A stretch of 64,000 bases of DNA, from contig JAMXSV010000024.1 of NCBI GenBank assembly GCA_027559495.1, forward strand, positions 372,001 through 436,000, read 5' to 3'. Below the pieces are notes generated by a model. That model made no database searches, was not told the DNA's origin, and was given only the letters and a program-made list of their open reading frames with translations. Shown one piece after another: positions 35,247-48,500 of this stretch. Every line of letters begins with the position of its first letter. Within the stretch, counting starts at the first letter, position 1. This DNA comes from Aurifilum marmelostoma (taxonomy: Eukaryota; Ascomycota; Sordariomycetes; Diaporthales; Cryphonectriaceae). The position numbers and the translations under genes were made by a program.

Positions 35247-36213
35247 AGGAGGCAGCCAGCTCCGACTCGAACACCTCGAGAGGCGCTGAGGCAAGTCATG
35301 TCATCCCTCGGGGCACGGTCCTCTTTTCCACGGCCGACGGCTACGACTTCCAGGTTCTGGCGGCGTGCACTGCGAAGCGGGACTCAGTCATACGACGAGG
35401 TCATTGCTTCCCTTCTCAGATCAGGCTCCTATCCACCGGGGTCTCAGGTGGTGGTATTGGTAGAACAAGGGTACGAGCCAGAACCTGGGGTTCTGGTCCT
35501 GGAGCAGGACCGCTACGTTGTGCAGCTGCCTCGACACTGAGAACCTGTAGGCCGTGCGACCCGTGAGAGTGAGAGGGGCCACATCTGCACAGCGTCACCT
35601 TGCTCTCGTCGAACCCAAGAGATGGAACACATCTGGTAATACGGGCAGTTGTTACGGATTTTAAAAGGGCAAGGAAGAGAAAGAGAGTCGTTTGCAAGAA
35701 CCCAGCACGCATCGTCTCACAAGATAGGGACAGAATTATGGAGCGAGCGAGCAACTTTGTCGCGTTTCCAGGGCAACCTTTTCTTGTCTTGCTTTTGTTT
35801 GTCATTGATGGAATCGATCCTTGCGCGTGAGGACATACCGAAGCACCAAGGCACGTCTGCGGGCATAAACTGCCCACTACACAACTGCAAGCCATGACTT
35901 TCCCATCATAACGGCAGTCATGTTCTCCCGGCGCCGTGTGGAAGACGTTTCAACACCAGCACGATTCTGCCGCTCACATTGATTCATTACTTTTTCTCCC
36001 CCAAGTCCTGATGCCACATCCACACCCACCATCGGAAAAACAGGCATTGTGTAATTTGGGCGGCCTGTCTGCGTCAGGCTACCCCCCCCGAGTATGGGGT
36101 TGTCCCTTGTTTTTCTTTTGATTCGCGGTGGTGACTTTGGAAGATAGATAGATGGATGATATTAGACCACTGGCCCCGTGAGAGGACGGGAATAATAAAT
36201 AGTAGACAAGCAA

Positions 36214-36254
<41 letters not shown>

Positions 36255-36811
36255 CACGCACACACACGCACGCACACTTCTCCTCTCCTATGCGACGGCC
36301 GGTGGGACCGGACCGGATCACTGCAGCCGTTGTTGGATCGTGTGCGGCGGGGTGGGGCGGGGCCGATTAGACAGCCGATCATGACATGATGCCAGTCCGA
36401 AAGGGGGTTTCTGAGGTTAAAATTTTTAGTCATCACAAGGTTGATTAGACGCTTAGCCCAGGGGCTGCCGTACAAATATCAGTTCACTTGTTGCTCTATA
36501 TTCCGTGCAGAGAGAGCCCCGATTGGGGTGGGAAAACTGAATGCCTTGTTCGCTGGTTGTTGTAACTGAAGACGTATGGTGAAAATCTCTGAACCCCCCT
36601 AAACGAGAGTGCAAACAGCATAAAGCAGTCTGGGTCTGCTTAGAAACCTCCTTTGCAGCTGATACGGAACAAGAGAGATTGTACCAAGTCACCACATGGC
36701 TATCAACTAGCCTGACCTGCTGTACCGCCTATAAAAAAGAACCCCCCCCCCCCGTGCCAAGAAAAGGCAAGAGGACAGATAAAGCATATGCTATTTATGC
36801 GAGGGACATGA
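35247..36811. other. convergent spacer RING gene / Zn2Cys6 gene
   Basis: Contains a coding-like stretch at 35298-35540 (discussed as a finding), then 3' UTR-like DNA, a CA microsatellite (36217-36275) and C-runs at 36080 and 36744. No complete gene is supported. Confidence 0.4.
36217..36275. repeat. (CA)n microsatellite with GCA interruptions
   Basis: About 24 CA units, partly replaced by CACACACG variants toward the right end. Confidence 0.9.
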
Positions 36812-39378
36812 TCATACTAGAAACTCGCTCAGCACCTGGGCTCTCGTCCTCGCCACATCGGATCCGTCTTCGCCTTCGCCCATGCGATCCATGATCTGTA
36901 CCATGCGATCTGTTTGTTGATTCGGAGAGGAATCACACAGTTAGCCAAACCTGCTGGACATGATGATGATGATGCTTGAGGGTGTAGAGACTTACTTATG
37001 TCGCTCTTACCCCTGACAAACAGCTGGTCTTTCCCGACAGTCTCCTCCCCGCCCGGCTCCTTTGCCGTCTCGCGCAGGACGCTGCCGATGCACATGGCCT
37101 CGAGGAAGGCGCGGTGGCTAAAGACCCACCAGGTGCGGGCCTCCTGCTCGAAGAGGCCAAAGAGCATGAAGAAGGAGTTCATGGCCTCGTGGGCGGCCTC
37201 GAGGGTGCCGCGGACGTTGACGGGGACCTCGGTGCTCTCGCTGGCGTGGACGAGCATGAGGTTGTGAAAGTAGTTGCTGGTGAGGAACAGGGTCTGGCGG
37301 ACGGCGCGGCTGTCCTGGACGGCGAGGGCGGCGAGGCTGTCGGCGTCCCAGGAGCGGAAGACGTCTGGGAAGGAGCGGTAGACGGCGCGGAAGTCGGCGA
37401 CGAGCTTGGTCTTGTGGCGCGGGGTGGCGCAGATGGGCATGTCGAGGCAGCGGGGGCTGCAGATGGACTCCTGGACGAGGTTGGCCAGGGTCCAGCTGCC
37501 GCGGATGTAGGCGGTGTCGGTGTTGGCGTAGCTGGTGCCGTTGTGGGAGGTGTAGGGCTCGGCGGGCTCGTCGTAGAGGTCGTCGACGTTGACGTCTGTG
37601 TGGGTGGCGTTGGGGGGCAGGGACAGCAGGACGGTCATGAAGGTGTCCTGCAGGAGGACGGCCTGCCACAGCTTGCGGCGCTCGTTCTTCTCGAAGGCGG
37701 TGGCCTCGGGGGTGACGATGTTGGGGTCGCGGTGCAGGCCCATGGCATACGACTGCCGCATCAGGATGCCGGCAAAGGCCCAGCCGTCGCTGGCGTGGTT
37801 GTCGTTGATGAGGAAGTAGACCATCAGCACCATGGCCTGGATGGAGCGGATGGAGGCGCACGACAGATACGAGGCGGCGCGGAGGGCCTGGTTGGCTGCC
37901 GAGGCGTACATCTCGGCCGTGTTGGCCTTGGACTGCTCGTTGCTGTTGGGGATGCGCTGGAACTGGGTGCCGAGGCCGTACATGACAAACATGAGGGCCA
38001 CGAACGCCGGGTCCGACTGGCACCGCTCCTCGACGGAGAGGGCCCAGAAGTGGTCATACTCGTCGAGGAAGACCTGGCGGTGCAGCATGGGGTAGACGGG
38101 GTCGACACACTCAAAGTAGCGCGTCAGGAGGATGTCGCACTGGACCTTGTTGGGCATCATGACGATGACCTCGTCCAGGCCCCAGTTGCGCGTCCAGATG
38201 TTGGTGAAGGGGTGGCCGGCTCCGATGCCGAAGATGTTGGAGCCCGTGGCCAGCGAGTAGGGGATGTTGGACAGGAGGCCCGTAGAGAGGGCGACCGCGG
38301 CCCTGCTAAGGTAGTTGTTGGTGGAGAACACACCGCGGTCGGCGATGTTAGGGATGGCTGACCTCGGATTCATCATAGGCACAGGCTTCTTCTTGGGCGG
38401 CTTGGTGGTCCGCCTGCCGCTGGCCGAGGCCCGAGACGTCTCTTCTAGCAGGTTAGCTACCTGGGCGTACCGACACTCAGTCTGTCTCTTGATACATGAG
38501 AGGCAGTTGGGCCGACCACGATCGCACTGTGATGATGTTAGCCGTGTTGTAAGGGAGAGGGAAACAACGAGGCCATCATGAGATGGTTTCTGAGCGCTAG
38601 TACTTGGCAGGACGATAGAGGATATCGACATCATCATCATCGTCGTCATTGCCATTGCCATCTTCATCTTCTTTTTCTTCTTCACCGCCGGGGTTTTTCT
38701 TCTTTCTTTGTTTTTCATGCGCCGCTGTTATTTCTGGGCGAGAGCAGAATGATGATACAGAGTCCAAGGGACGGCAAGGTAGTGGTCGCATCGTATTTAG
38801 TTCAGCTTGAAAACAACAAAAGCAAGGACAAAGTGAAGAAGTTGAAGGAGGAAGAAGGGTAAAAAGGAAAGGAACAAAAAATAAAAATCGAGACCAACTG
38901 CTGGTATAACAACAAACACACGCGCGCGCAACAACAGCTGCGACGACGACAACAACAACAACAACCAAGGGGGGGGGGGGCGGATAAGTAAAACCTACCT
39001 TGGTCTTCCTCTCCACACACTCGAAGCATGACAGAGTCGGCTTGTTGCGCTTCTGCCTCTTCTTCTGCGGCTCACCGTCGCCGTCGCCAGTCTCACTGCT
39101 GAACTCATAGCCCGTGGGGCCAGGATAGGCATTAAGAATGTTGATCGTACTCGTCGTTGTCGTCGAGTTGCGGTCCGTGTTGTCTGTGGCCGTCGCACTT
39201 GGCGGCTCGGGTTGATAATCAGAATCTCGTCTCCAGCTGGGCAACGGTGGTGGTGGAGCCCCCCTGGTGGTGCTCGTGGTGACGCTCGTGGTGGTGGTGG
39301 TGGTGCTGCTGCTGCTGGTGGTGGTCGGGCTGTGGCTGTGGCTGTGGTGGTGTTGGTGTTGGTGGTGGTGGCTGTTGA

Positions 39379-39412
<34 letters not shown>

Positions 39413-39619
39413 GCTGCTGCTGCTGTTACTGCCCAGGGCGGGGTCCACCGAGCGCCTCTCGCTGCGGTCATAGTAGCTATCCTTGCGTGCTGGCGTCGAG
39501 GCATAGATGGTACCTGGGCTGGGAGACGACTGGGTAATTGGTGGTCGATCTGGGCCCCCGATGGGCATAGGGTTATACCTCGGTTTCGAGGGTTCCCCTC
39601 GGGACTGTGGGTGATCCAT
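36812..39619 (-). CDS. Zn2Cys6 transcription factor with fungal_trans middle domain
   Basis: Three exons: 38999-39619, 36996-38526 and 36812-36909. Introns are 38527-38998 (472 nt, GTAGGT...ACAG) and 36910-36995 (86 nt, GTAAGT...ACAG). The product is 749 residues. The N-terminus is low complexity (Ser, Asn, His, Thr). The binuclear zinc cluster spans the first splice: CFECVERKTK joined to CDRGRPNCLSCIKRQTEC, six cysteines with CX2CX6CX6CX2CX6C spacing. The middle-homology region includes LLTRYFECVDPVYPMLHR, MVYFLINDNHASDGWAFAGI and MGLHRDPN...RRKLWQAV, as in Gal4-class regulators. The last exon adds MDRMGEGEDGSDVARTRAQ. Target genes cannot be inferred. The regulator sits alone with a 4.6-kb upstream region. 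Confidence 0.88.
39380..39425 (-). repeat. in-frame AAC repeat encoding poly-Asn
   Basis: The exon 1 stretch encodes about 11 Asn after four Ser, followed by a His-rich tract (CAC/CAT). It is part of a larger trinucleotide-rich block 39265-39430. Confidence 0.8.
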
Positions 39620-40748
39620 CGGACTGGGACGATTATTTTTAATTTTTTTCTTCTTCTTTTTTTTTTTTTTTATCTTTTCGCATCACCGGCTGATCCCCGG
39701 TGAGACTGACGATCGGTCGAGCATGAGCATGAATCAGGGGTTCATTCTCTACCCCTCAAGTAGCACGAGCCTCCCCCCCAGAGAGGCCAGGCTCCTGGAA
39801 CCGTGGACTCGGGACCCAGATGGGTAGCACGGCTGTCCGGGAATAAGAAGGTTTCCGACGGTTGGGTTGCGGACGAACGCGCTGTTTTTTTTTTTTTTTC
39901 TTTCTTTCCCCTTCTCGGCTGTGTCAGAGCCGCCTCGGTTCGGATCGAAGCGAACAAATAATAATTCCAAATCTCTTGGCTGTGAATCCGTCAACGACAG
40001 ACAACAAAGAGGAGGGAGATCTCGGCTTTGGGCTGGGAATAAGGTTGGGACAAGGAGAAAGAAGTGAACCATGCGGTTGGGCGTACGTTGGGAGGCGAGG
40101 CAGTAGAGGACAACCAGAGGGGGAGCCAGAGGGGGGGGAGTCTGGGTAAAGGGGGGGAAAAGAAGTGTTGGAAGGGCTGGGAATAATTAGGGGGAAATAA
40201 GCCTATGGCACTATTGGTGAGGGGAAGGCGCCGGAATGGGGATCGCGGCAAAAAGCTCCTGCGGAAACTGCTCTCCACTCCCAGAGACTACCCCAGGTAC
40301 AGTATAGTCTAGATTGGTCTATCAATTACATTGGAAGGCACACACACCTCTCTCCCTCGACCACTTTCCTTTTCCTTTTTTTTAATTTTTTTTTTATTCC
40401 CTACTTCCTTTCCTGCCTTGGGTTTTTTCACCCTCTCCTTCTATCCCTCTTTGATTCATTCTCTCACCCTATACGATATACCATGTACAAGATCACGTGC
40501 ATTCACCGTCTGCATTACAATCTACAGGTCAGCAGTTGAATCAATAGAGCTTACCGCTCGCTCTATGTAACCCCCTCCCAATCAGATGCCCACCGGTAAT
40601 CGGCCCTCCTCTCCAGGCCCTGAAGCTACGCACAGATAGAGAGCGAGTCCTGTCCGCGCTTGAGCCAACACCATTCGCCTCGCTTCGATTGTGAGGGCTC
40701 CCTCCCACTCGTATTTGGCTCTCCTTGCGAGGCTCCACACAGAGGCTG

Positions 40749-40789
<41 letters not shown>

Positions 40790-43700
40790 CACCACAACAA
40801 GAGCCACAAGTCTGGCGACCCACATCTTCTTAAGCCCTCGGCAACAACTCCCCATGCCGTGATTGTCGATCTTGATCCGGTCCGGATCCACCTTCCCAAG
40901 TCGTCGCCGGGCTCCGTCCTTTAATAATTACCCTGAATCTTGGAAAGGTATATACTATGTACGACGCTTCAGAGCACTTGCCTGATCGAGTCGTAACCCA
41001 TGGCAGATGAGAAACCAGCTATGTTTTGGGCATGAACTGCAGGAGATCTCGTAGACTCATGACTTGAACCTTGTGGGAGGCCTATATCGCTGTCTCGAGC
41101 CAGGCGAAAAGAAGAAGAAAAATATCATTACATACACAATTACGTGATTTTGAATCTGAAGACCGTCTGGGATTATTTGGTCAGGGGCTTGGTGTTGTGA
41201 AAAATTCCAGTAGCCTCCACATTCGTACATGGTCCACATAAAACGGTCCAGCATCACAGCACTGTTCACCCTACGAAAACAGATAGTCAAAACCTTGTCA
41301 CATCACAATTGTTGTATCGAGAAAGTCACGCTCGAACGGTCATGGAGAAGGGTGTGTTGATCACTGTGTGGGTGGCCTATTGTCGACTCTGCTGCCTGCC
41401 AGATTCGTGCCTCCAGACACATGCCCAGTCTCCATATCAGCAATCAATAGTCAAGTATCTGCATGAGGTCAAACAGGCTGCAGATCAGATCATCGTGGAT
41501 GGATCAAGCGAGGCTTGATGATGACCAAGCACAGTAGGGCAACTGATTTACTGTCAAACGGATTGCAGTGCGCAGATTGGAAAAAAAGGAAAGAGGGAGA
41601 GGAAGACCTCCCAGTCTTGGAATTGCTGCACTCTCATGGCCTTTATCAACCATGGTATTCTGACTATTACTATTTATATATGAACTCCCAAACCACACAT
41701 TAAAGGGAAGTGCATAATAACCTGGTACGTACTGAGGTTTATAAAGACGCCCTTGGGATCCAAAGTTGGCCCTCATCTCTTCAAAACAACGTAGCAAATG
41801 CTTCCAAAGCATAAGTATGTTTGAGATAGAGACACACGGCCGACTCTCGTCACTGATAGTTTCCAGGTAATTAGAAATCACGACAATTAGGGTTTCTCAC
41901 AGCTACCACTTATACTACGCAAAACCTACATGAATACGGCGCCTTTTAAGGCTCTAAGCAGCACTTCCAACCTCCCAAATCCTCTCTCTACATACCTGGA
42001 CCCGGCGTTGAGACGGGGCATGCTTCACCTTGCAACTACGTCGGCGTACAGTCCACCACATGACCCCATGTTGACGGCCCCAAGAGAGTTCGCACAGTGC
42101 ATCGGAACAAACTTTGAATTAATAATTTACCCAGAGCATGACACCGACTGTGCAAAAAAAGAAAAAAAGGAAAAGAAGAGAAAAACCCTCAAACACCGGC
42201 GTCAAGGACCACACACTGCGAAACTTTGGACACAAGAGGGTAGCGAAAATTGGGATCAACTTCTGCACAGCGAGGAAAGTGCGGTCAGAGCGAGTTGGAC
42301 CGCGCCCATGCGCTCGCTTAGACCTGTTGTTTGCAAGGCGCGCATTCTATCGGGCCAAGCATGGCCGAGGTAAGGAGGGATAAAGAAGCAGTGTATGTGT
42401 GTGTGAGAGAGTGTGTGTGAGTGAGATGCACTCGTGGCGAGCACCCATTGTATTGAGTTTCCCGTGCGGGCTTTGCAAACGACTCATGCCAGAGGAGCCC
42501 GTGTGGATCTGTCCTGGGGAATGAATGAATGACCTGGCTCAAAGCGACGTGCCGCTGAGATTTTCATCATTCCCCATCACTGCGTGATACGACACATCAC
42601 TCCCGAAGATACCGGTCGGATTAGCTGTCTGTCTTTCGATTCGCCCGCCCGCTGGGAGAGGTCTTTGCCCTTGCTGCAAGAGTCCGGCCGTTTGTGTGTT
42701 CTTTTTTGTGCAAGGGTTCATACCTCGGTACTAATTAGATGCAGGTTGGATTGTGTACTCTGATTCCTCCCCTCATCAACACGAGTGATTTGGGCCCCCT
42801 CCCCTCCCCCCCTTGTTCATGCTTCATGCAGGAGAAGGGCTTACGTCCAGACGAGTCCTGACAGTGACAAGTCGCTTTTTTTCTTTTGAGGAAGAGTGGG
42901 CCATTTTTGTTTTCCCGGTTAGGAAAGTGTAGCATTTGCCATCCATGCCGCAAGGGATTTGCAATCACTTTTTTCTGCTGGCGAGGCCGTGCGCGTGGTA
43001 ATTGATAATCAACAGAAGAGACACACATTCACACACACACAGTCAATTTTGTGGCCGCATCAGGCGTCGCGGAAATTGCACTCACATTTCCTGCACCTTG
43101 CCGGGGAAAAATTGGGGAAAACGGTGGGATGACCAGTTCGTGCCACATAGTATTGGATATGGGGACTTTTTTTCTTCTTCTTCTTTCTCCAGGGCTTGTC
43201 GGTGACAAGCTGGAGCAATGACACCGTGTCATGAAGAATGGGGCGAGGGTTGTGAAGGAGGGGGGGTGATTGGACCTGTGGACATTGCTGAGGCGATCAC
43301 AAGTCCATCGAATGAAAAAAAAAAAAAAAAAAAAAAATCTTAGCTTTTGGCCGTGGCGACAACAATGTACATTGTGATGGGAGATTTCTACAAAGGCTTT
43401 ACGATTTTAATTACTGAGCAGGGAATTAGGATAAGAAAAGTGTGTGTGTGGCACAGCCCATATTAATTCCTACAGATCCAACGGTTGTGGCATGATCTTC
43501 GGATTGGGGGGGGCCTTAGTAAAGCACCCGCCTCTGCCCCGTTCCGTCAGGAACATGTTGGTGCACATATTCATATTCGAGGTTAATAAACACAGACATA
43601 TACTGTTTTCTTCCTACTCTAGTTAGCCAACCATGTACTTAGGTACTACTAAGTATACAGCACTCCCCCCTTCCAGCGGCTCCCCCCCCTCCCCCCCCTC

Positions 43701-44251
43701 TTCCTCTTTTCTCCTGTCCCTCCTGGTAGTTATGTGGGGCGAGCCGGCCGAGATTCCGCACCCAGGTAGTAATATACTAATGAATACCTTATTGCATATG
43801 ATTGCGGGGGTCTGGGAAGGCGTACGTATGTACTCCCTATGCACGTTGGTTCCCTAGGATTCGTAACTCAAAGCAGGGGTCTAGGTGATAAAGTACAATG
43901 CCATATAAGGTATATTTTCCTTTCGGAATCCGCGGCAGTTTATTCGCCCGGGTTACTGTAGTATGTGGTAGTAATAGTAGCAGTAGTGGTGGTAGTAGTT
44001 GTAGTAGTAGTGGTGGTGCGGCTTGTTTCGAACTCCCTTTCTTTGCCTCCCTTTCCAAAATCCAAGATGCTGCCTCCTTCCAGTACTGTGTGCAGTTAGA
44101 GAAGATAAATAGTGGTGGTAGTAATAATATAACACAGTTCAAGACATATACACATGCCCAAACACAGAAGAATACACCTGTAAAAAAAAAAAAAAAAAAG
44201 TGTGAAGAAAAAATAGAAGGAAAAAAAAAAAAAAAAACAGAGGACGCCCGC
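39620..44251. other. 4.6-kb gene-poor region upstream of the Zn2Cys6 gene
   Basis: No gene is supported. It has T- and A-runs (39656-39672, 39885-39900), a CT microsatellite (40757-40786), 23 A at 43315-43337, a C-rich stretch 43678-43700, and TAG/GTA trinucleotide DNA at 43961-44016. The 39.6-40.3 kb part is plausible promoter and 5' UTR of the regulator. Open frames in 41.5-42.4 kb lack any family signal. Confidence 0.4.
40757..40786. repeat. (CT)15 microsatellite
   Basis: Uninterrupted CT dinucleotides in intergenic DNA upstream of the Zn2Cys6 regulator. Confidence 0.95.
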
Positions 44252-45094
44252 CTATTCCGACTCGGAAACCTCCTCCTCCTCGTCATCATCAGTATTGGCA
44301 TCCTCAGAGTCGGAACCCTCCTCCGAGTCGGAACTTGGTTCTCTCCGCAGCGGGTTCACCACCATCGTCCCGGCCCACCGGACGAGCTCGCCCTCGCGCC
44401 CCTCGCGCCAGTCGAAGCTCGTGAAGAAGCCCTCGTGTGACACCGGGTCCTGGCTGAGGGCCTTTGGGAAGAAGTTGCAGGCGGCCGTGTTGCTGGCCTC
44501 CCAGATCAGCTCGAGGCGCTCCGCGACCTCGGTGCCGGGCTCCTGGTTCCCGATGCAGAACGGCAGCAGCTGGTGCCTCCTCAGCTCCCGGGGGAGGTGC
44601 CACCACGAGTCGAGGACGGCCCTGAAGAACTCGGTCCCGTAACCCTGCCTCCAGTATCTCGGCTTGATCAGGACCTCACACCTGGTCCACCCCGAGACGG
44701 GCTGGTGCTCCGTGTCCGGGAGGCCGCCCTCGCCTATGAGCTCGCCGGTGGACGCCAGGAAGGCGCCAAAGTACCAATGCCTCTCGTCGTACGGCGCCTG
44801 GAGCCGCGCGATGCTCTGGCGCGTCTCGTCCAGGCTCCGGTCCGGTCGGCCCCGCGACGTCGAGTGCGTCTGCGTCTCTGGGATCCGCCGGAGCTCGTAG
44901 AACTCGTCGAGGTCAGACGGCAGGATCGGGCGTATGACGAGGCGTTTTGTTCGGATCGGGGGTCGGGCAGAGTTGGGCGGCAGTGGCCGCGGAGGCAGTC
45001 GGACCTTGTAGGAAAACCAGGGGGTGATGCCCAGCTTCTCCCAGTCGTCCTGCTCGAAGGACAATTGTACCTTCTGGGGAATATCTGATGCCAT
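44252..45094 (-). CDS. GNAT-family N-acetyltransferase (RimJ/RimL-like)
   Basis: Single exon, 280 residues. The fold starts at PIRTKRLVIRPILPSDLDEFYELRR, with YFGAFLASTGELIGEGGL for the central strands and TRCEVLIKPRYWRQGYGTEFFRAVL for the acetyl-CoA pyrophosphate-binding loop (R/Q-x-x-G-x-G/A as RQGYGT). The tail is strongly acidic (SSDSEEGSDSEDAN then Asp/Glu), which may mediate nuclear or basic-partner contacts. Fungal proteins of this group are mostly uncharacterised, and an acetyl acceptor cannot be named. The minus-strand start is preceded by a GT/CA microsatellite (45092-45128) in the 5' UTR. Confidence 0.85.
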   Translation of the reverse strand: MASDIPQKVQLSFEQDDWEKLGITPWFSYKVRLPPRPLPPNSARPPIRTKRLVIRPILPSDLDEFYELRRIPETQTHSTSRGRPDRSLDETRQSIARLQAPYDERHWYFGAFLASTGELIGEGGLPDTEHQPVSGWTRCEVLIKPRYWRQGYGTEFFRAVLDSWWHLPRELRRHQLLPFCIGNQEPGTEVAERLELIWEASNTAACNFFPKALSQDPVSHEGFFTSFDWREGREGELVRWAGTMVVNPLRREPSSDSEEGSDSEDANTDDDEEEEVSESE

Positions 45095-45253
45095 TGTGTA
45101 TGTGTGTGTATGTGTGTGTGTGTGTGTATGTCTTTGTTGGATCTCTGCCGGGCTGTGGCTTGTTGAAGCTGGTGGTGATTGATATTCCGAGCGAGAGAGG
45201 CGCTGGACCCCAGAGGGGGAGGGGGTTCGCGCTGCCAGTCTCCGCAGTTCGGC

Positions 45254-45258
45254 TTATA
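45254..45258 (-). promoter_or_regulatory. putative TATA box of the GNAT gene
   Basis: TATAA on the minus strand about 160 bp upstream of ATG 45094. Confidence 0.3.
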
Positions 45259-45535
45259 TTTTTTCTTCTTCCTCTGTTTCTTTTTTCTCGCCTTCGGCTG
45301 GTAGGATCCAGAGGAAAGAGAAATGAGAGAGAGAGAGAGAAAGAAAAAGAAAGGATAATAAGGACCCGACTCGTGTTGGTCTGGGCGCTTAAGAGGTCTG
45401 ATAGGGAACCGGGCTCCACGCAAGCCCAAGGCAAGACTGCAAGAAGGCAACGAATCCCAGACAGACAACGCAGGAGGTCAAGATAGACAAGCTGCGAAAT
45501 GCTCTAGCCGTTGCGGCAAAGTTTTTGTTGGCCGC

Positions 45536-45582
<47 letters not shown>

Positions 45583-48500
45583 TGGATGACTGAACAGCCA
45601 ACGCCAGGCCGATGCCACAGGCCCCCGACTATAAGTACCCTTGGGAGAGCAGGCCTGCCTCTACCTTGGCCCTAAGGATGGATGGGAGCGGAAGGATTCC
45701 CTTAGCCCCCACGACCCTTGGCCCTGCCTGTAGTCAGTACATTCAAACTCTCTTGGCCGTTACGGGTGATGATCAGGTTGCCCCGCTGCTCAGGCTCCGT
45801 TCCTCGAAGGATTCCCGCTTCCTCCTATGTGACATAAAGTGGACGGGGGGAGAGAGGAGAGGGAAGGGGGGGGGGCACACGGCTTAATCAGACGATTTAA
45901 CTACCGGGGTCGTCCTCCTTCTTTCACATAACATGGTCCACTGGCTCACTGCAGGAGGAGCAAAAGCCCGCGGCGGAAGGGAGAGAAGAAGAAGAAGAAG
46001 AAAAAGAAACCCGCAAAAAAAAAAAAAAAAAAGAGGAAGGAAAAGAACGTTTCCGTGACAGGTCACTTGAGGGTGTGACTGAATCAGACCGCTGTCCAAA
46101 TACGACATTGACCAGCTTTGTGGTGTACGGGGGGTTGGCAGCATACTGTATTCCTACGTTTCACGTCAGATTGGTGGATTGCTGGTCACTGGCCTGTGGT
46201 CCTGGCCAATAGGGTGCTCTGGCTCATACACAACGTTCCATCCTGTGGGTGGGCCCCAATGCATGCAGTCAGCGCCGAGCGCACTTTGTCCATTCTTGTC
46301 ATATCACATATCCAACGGTTTTCTCCTCGGGGTGGGTGGGGGGTGGGGTTCATGGTCCCAATACCACTGTGGTATCCTCCTACCATAGTACAGACGGGCT
46401 GCATAAGCGGACTGACATGATGAATGCGTTTCGCTTACAGATGTCACTCGGGGCCCTTCTCCTATCACATGCGTCGTCAAGGCTTGGGAGGGAGTGGGGT
46501 GGAAGGGGAATTTAAATTTTGGTTGGAGAGGAGCCTCATAACGAAATCATCAGTGTCTCTGCAGGGAATAATTACTCGAGCATTGTGTGGTGCTGTGTAA
46601 TTAAATCACGCTCTGACAGCTCTTCTCAAGACACCTACTGTACCTCGCTTGCCCCGTCTCCGGAGAATCAGAATGCGGCTGGCTGATCCAGTAACTAGTG
46701 TGGATGATGGGAGCACCCTTAGATGGGCGAAATATTAGTTTCCTCTCGACTTGTGCCTCTGCTGCTGCAGGTCAGAAGGGTCATCACGTGCCACCCCCTC
46801 ACGGCCAACGGTCAGCTAGTTTGGTACGTCATGGGTGTCTATATTTAGCCCTCATAACCAGGCCAGCGTCAATGATGGTCTGTTTTTATTATTATTATTA
46901 TTATTATCATCATGATTATAAGCATACTATGGTACAGCTTTGCCGACTAGCATGTAAATAAATTAGCTACTACAGTAATATGGGGCACACACATCGGCTT
47001 CTACGGCAGGTTGGAGTCAAGGGCAAGCCCGCTAAGCAGCGGGAGAGCCCGTTTCTGGAGATCATCGAGACGCCAAGCTCTCTCTCTCACTGGAGTGGTG
47101 AACCCACACCGCTTCTGCACGAGATGCTATAAATAAGCCACAAGAAGCAACAGGTTTGTTGGAAGATGGTGGTCGATACGAAGAAATGACAGCTAGCCTT
47201 GGACAGAGCCACACTCGGGCTTCCGTTTCACCGCTCAATGTGCAGAAATGAACAGCAGCACGATGTTGTCATCGTCCTTGGTTGGACTTCGGTCTTCCGG
47301 GATCGGAATATGAGGATCTGGCGTTCGGACCCGAACTAGAGCTCACCGTGACCGGAGCGAAGACGAAGAAAGACGGAAGGGTTCATTTGGGACCCTACAG
47401 AATGACATATTTCCTTTCTATGCTGAGGTCATTCATTACTTACATCACGGCACGAATCACAAATTCTTGTGGCATATTCAGGTCCTCTAGATCGAGGTCG
47501 ACATCGAGTCGATGTAATCACCGAGCTCTCCACGGGATCACTCAACTTGGCATGATCAGTTGCCCTCGAAGAGTATAAGCCCTCAAGACGATTCTTATCA
47601 GAGATGTAGGGAAGTGTAGGGAAGTAAGCTGCTGTGGCTCGCCATCTCCATAATATCATGGGATGTTTGCCAGCGGCGAATAGAGTCTTTTGGCATCTTC
47701 AAGACCCTCCGGCCGTCTTCACCCGCATCACATGATGTCGCAGTGTCGATTGCCTCATTGACGCAACATTCCCCAACAGATATAAGGTCCCTGGCAGGTG
47801 GCTTCGGGATGTGGGGGCTGGGGGATGGAAAAGAAGGGCAGACAACCAGCACCTTGAGCCCGGCGGCACCAGGTCCCTTCTGTTGGCACTGTAACCCCAT
47901 GGCGTCAGTCAGGGCACTCGATCAATCTGGCCCCAAGATCCCATCTTGATCCTAGACTCAATGGGGCCAGGCTGTGCACGCTCATCTCACAATCTGCTGA
48001 GGTTCTGCCGAGTCATCAGCCCCCGTTCAACATACACGGTAATTACATCAGGTGTGTATGCGTAGTGATTTGTAAGGACGATGTATCTGATCTCAGTGAG
48101 ATCCTGGTAACACCTGGCATCGGTGTTCGGGCTCGGCCCGTTTGGCAAACACTGCCGCAGGCTGCCCAGCACACAGGTGGGAGAGGCTGGGTACGTATAA
48201 TCACCGACTAGATTTACCCATATTGGGGCGGAAAAAAAAAAGAAAACCGGGTTTCCGCAACCGAGCCTGTGCTGTCCGCTCTGCGCACGACCAATCGGGG
48301 TCAGATCCAAGAATGTTGACTCGACCCGAGTCACATTGTGTAACCCACCAGATGTCAAGACTGATGAGACTCAAAGGGTCCCCGGATTCACACTCTTGTT
48401 CGGATGATAATTCTCGGCGTAGTGTCTTTCCGTCACGATAGTGATATCACGCTTTGAGATTGAGGCCCCAGGCTCAAACACAGCATGGGAGAGTACTATC

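Noticed and set aside
43898..44440. 180-codon plus-strand frame overlapping the GNAT gene end
   Set aside because: It depends on TAG/GTA repeats and A-runs and is antisense to the acidic GNAT tail. There is no independent support.
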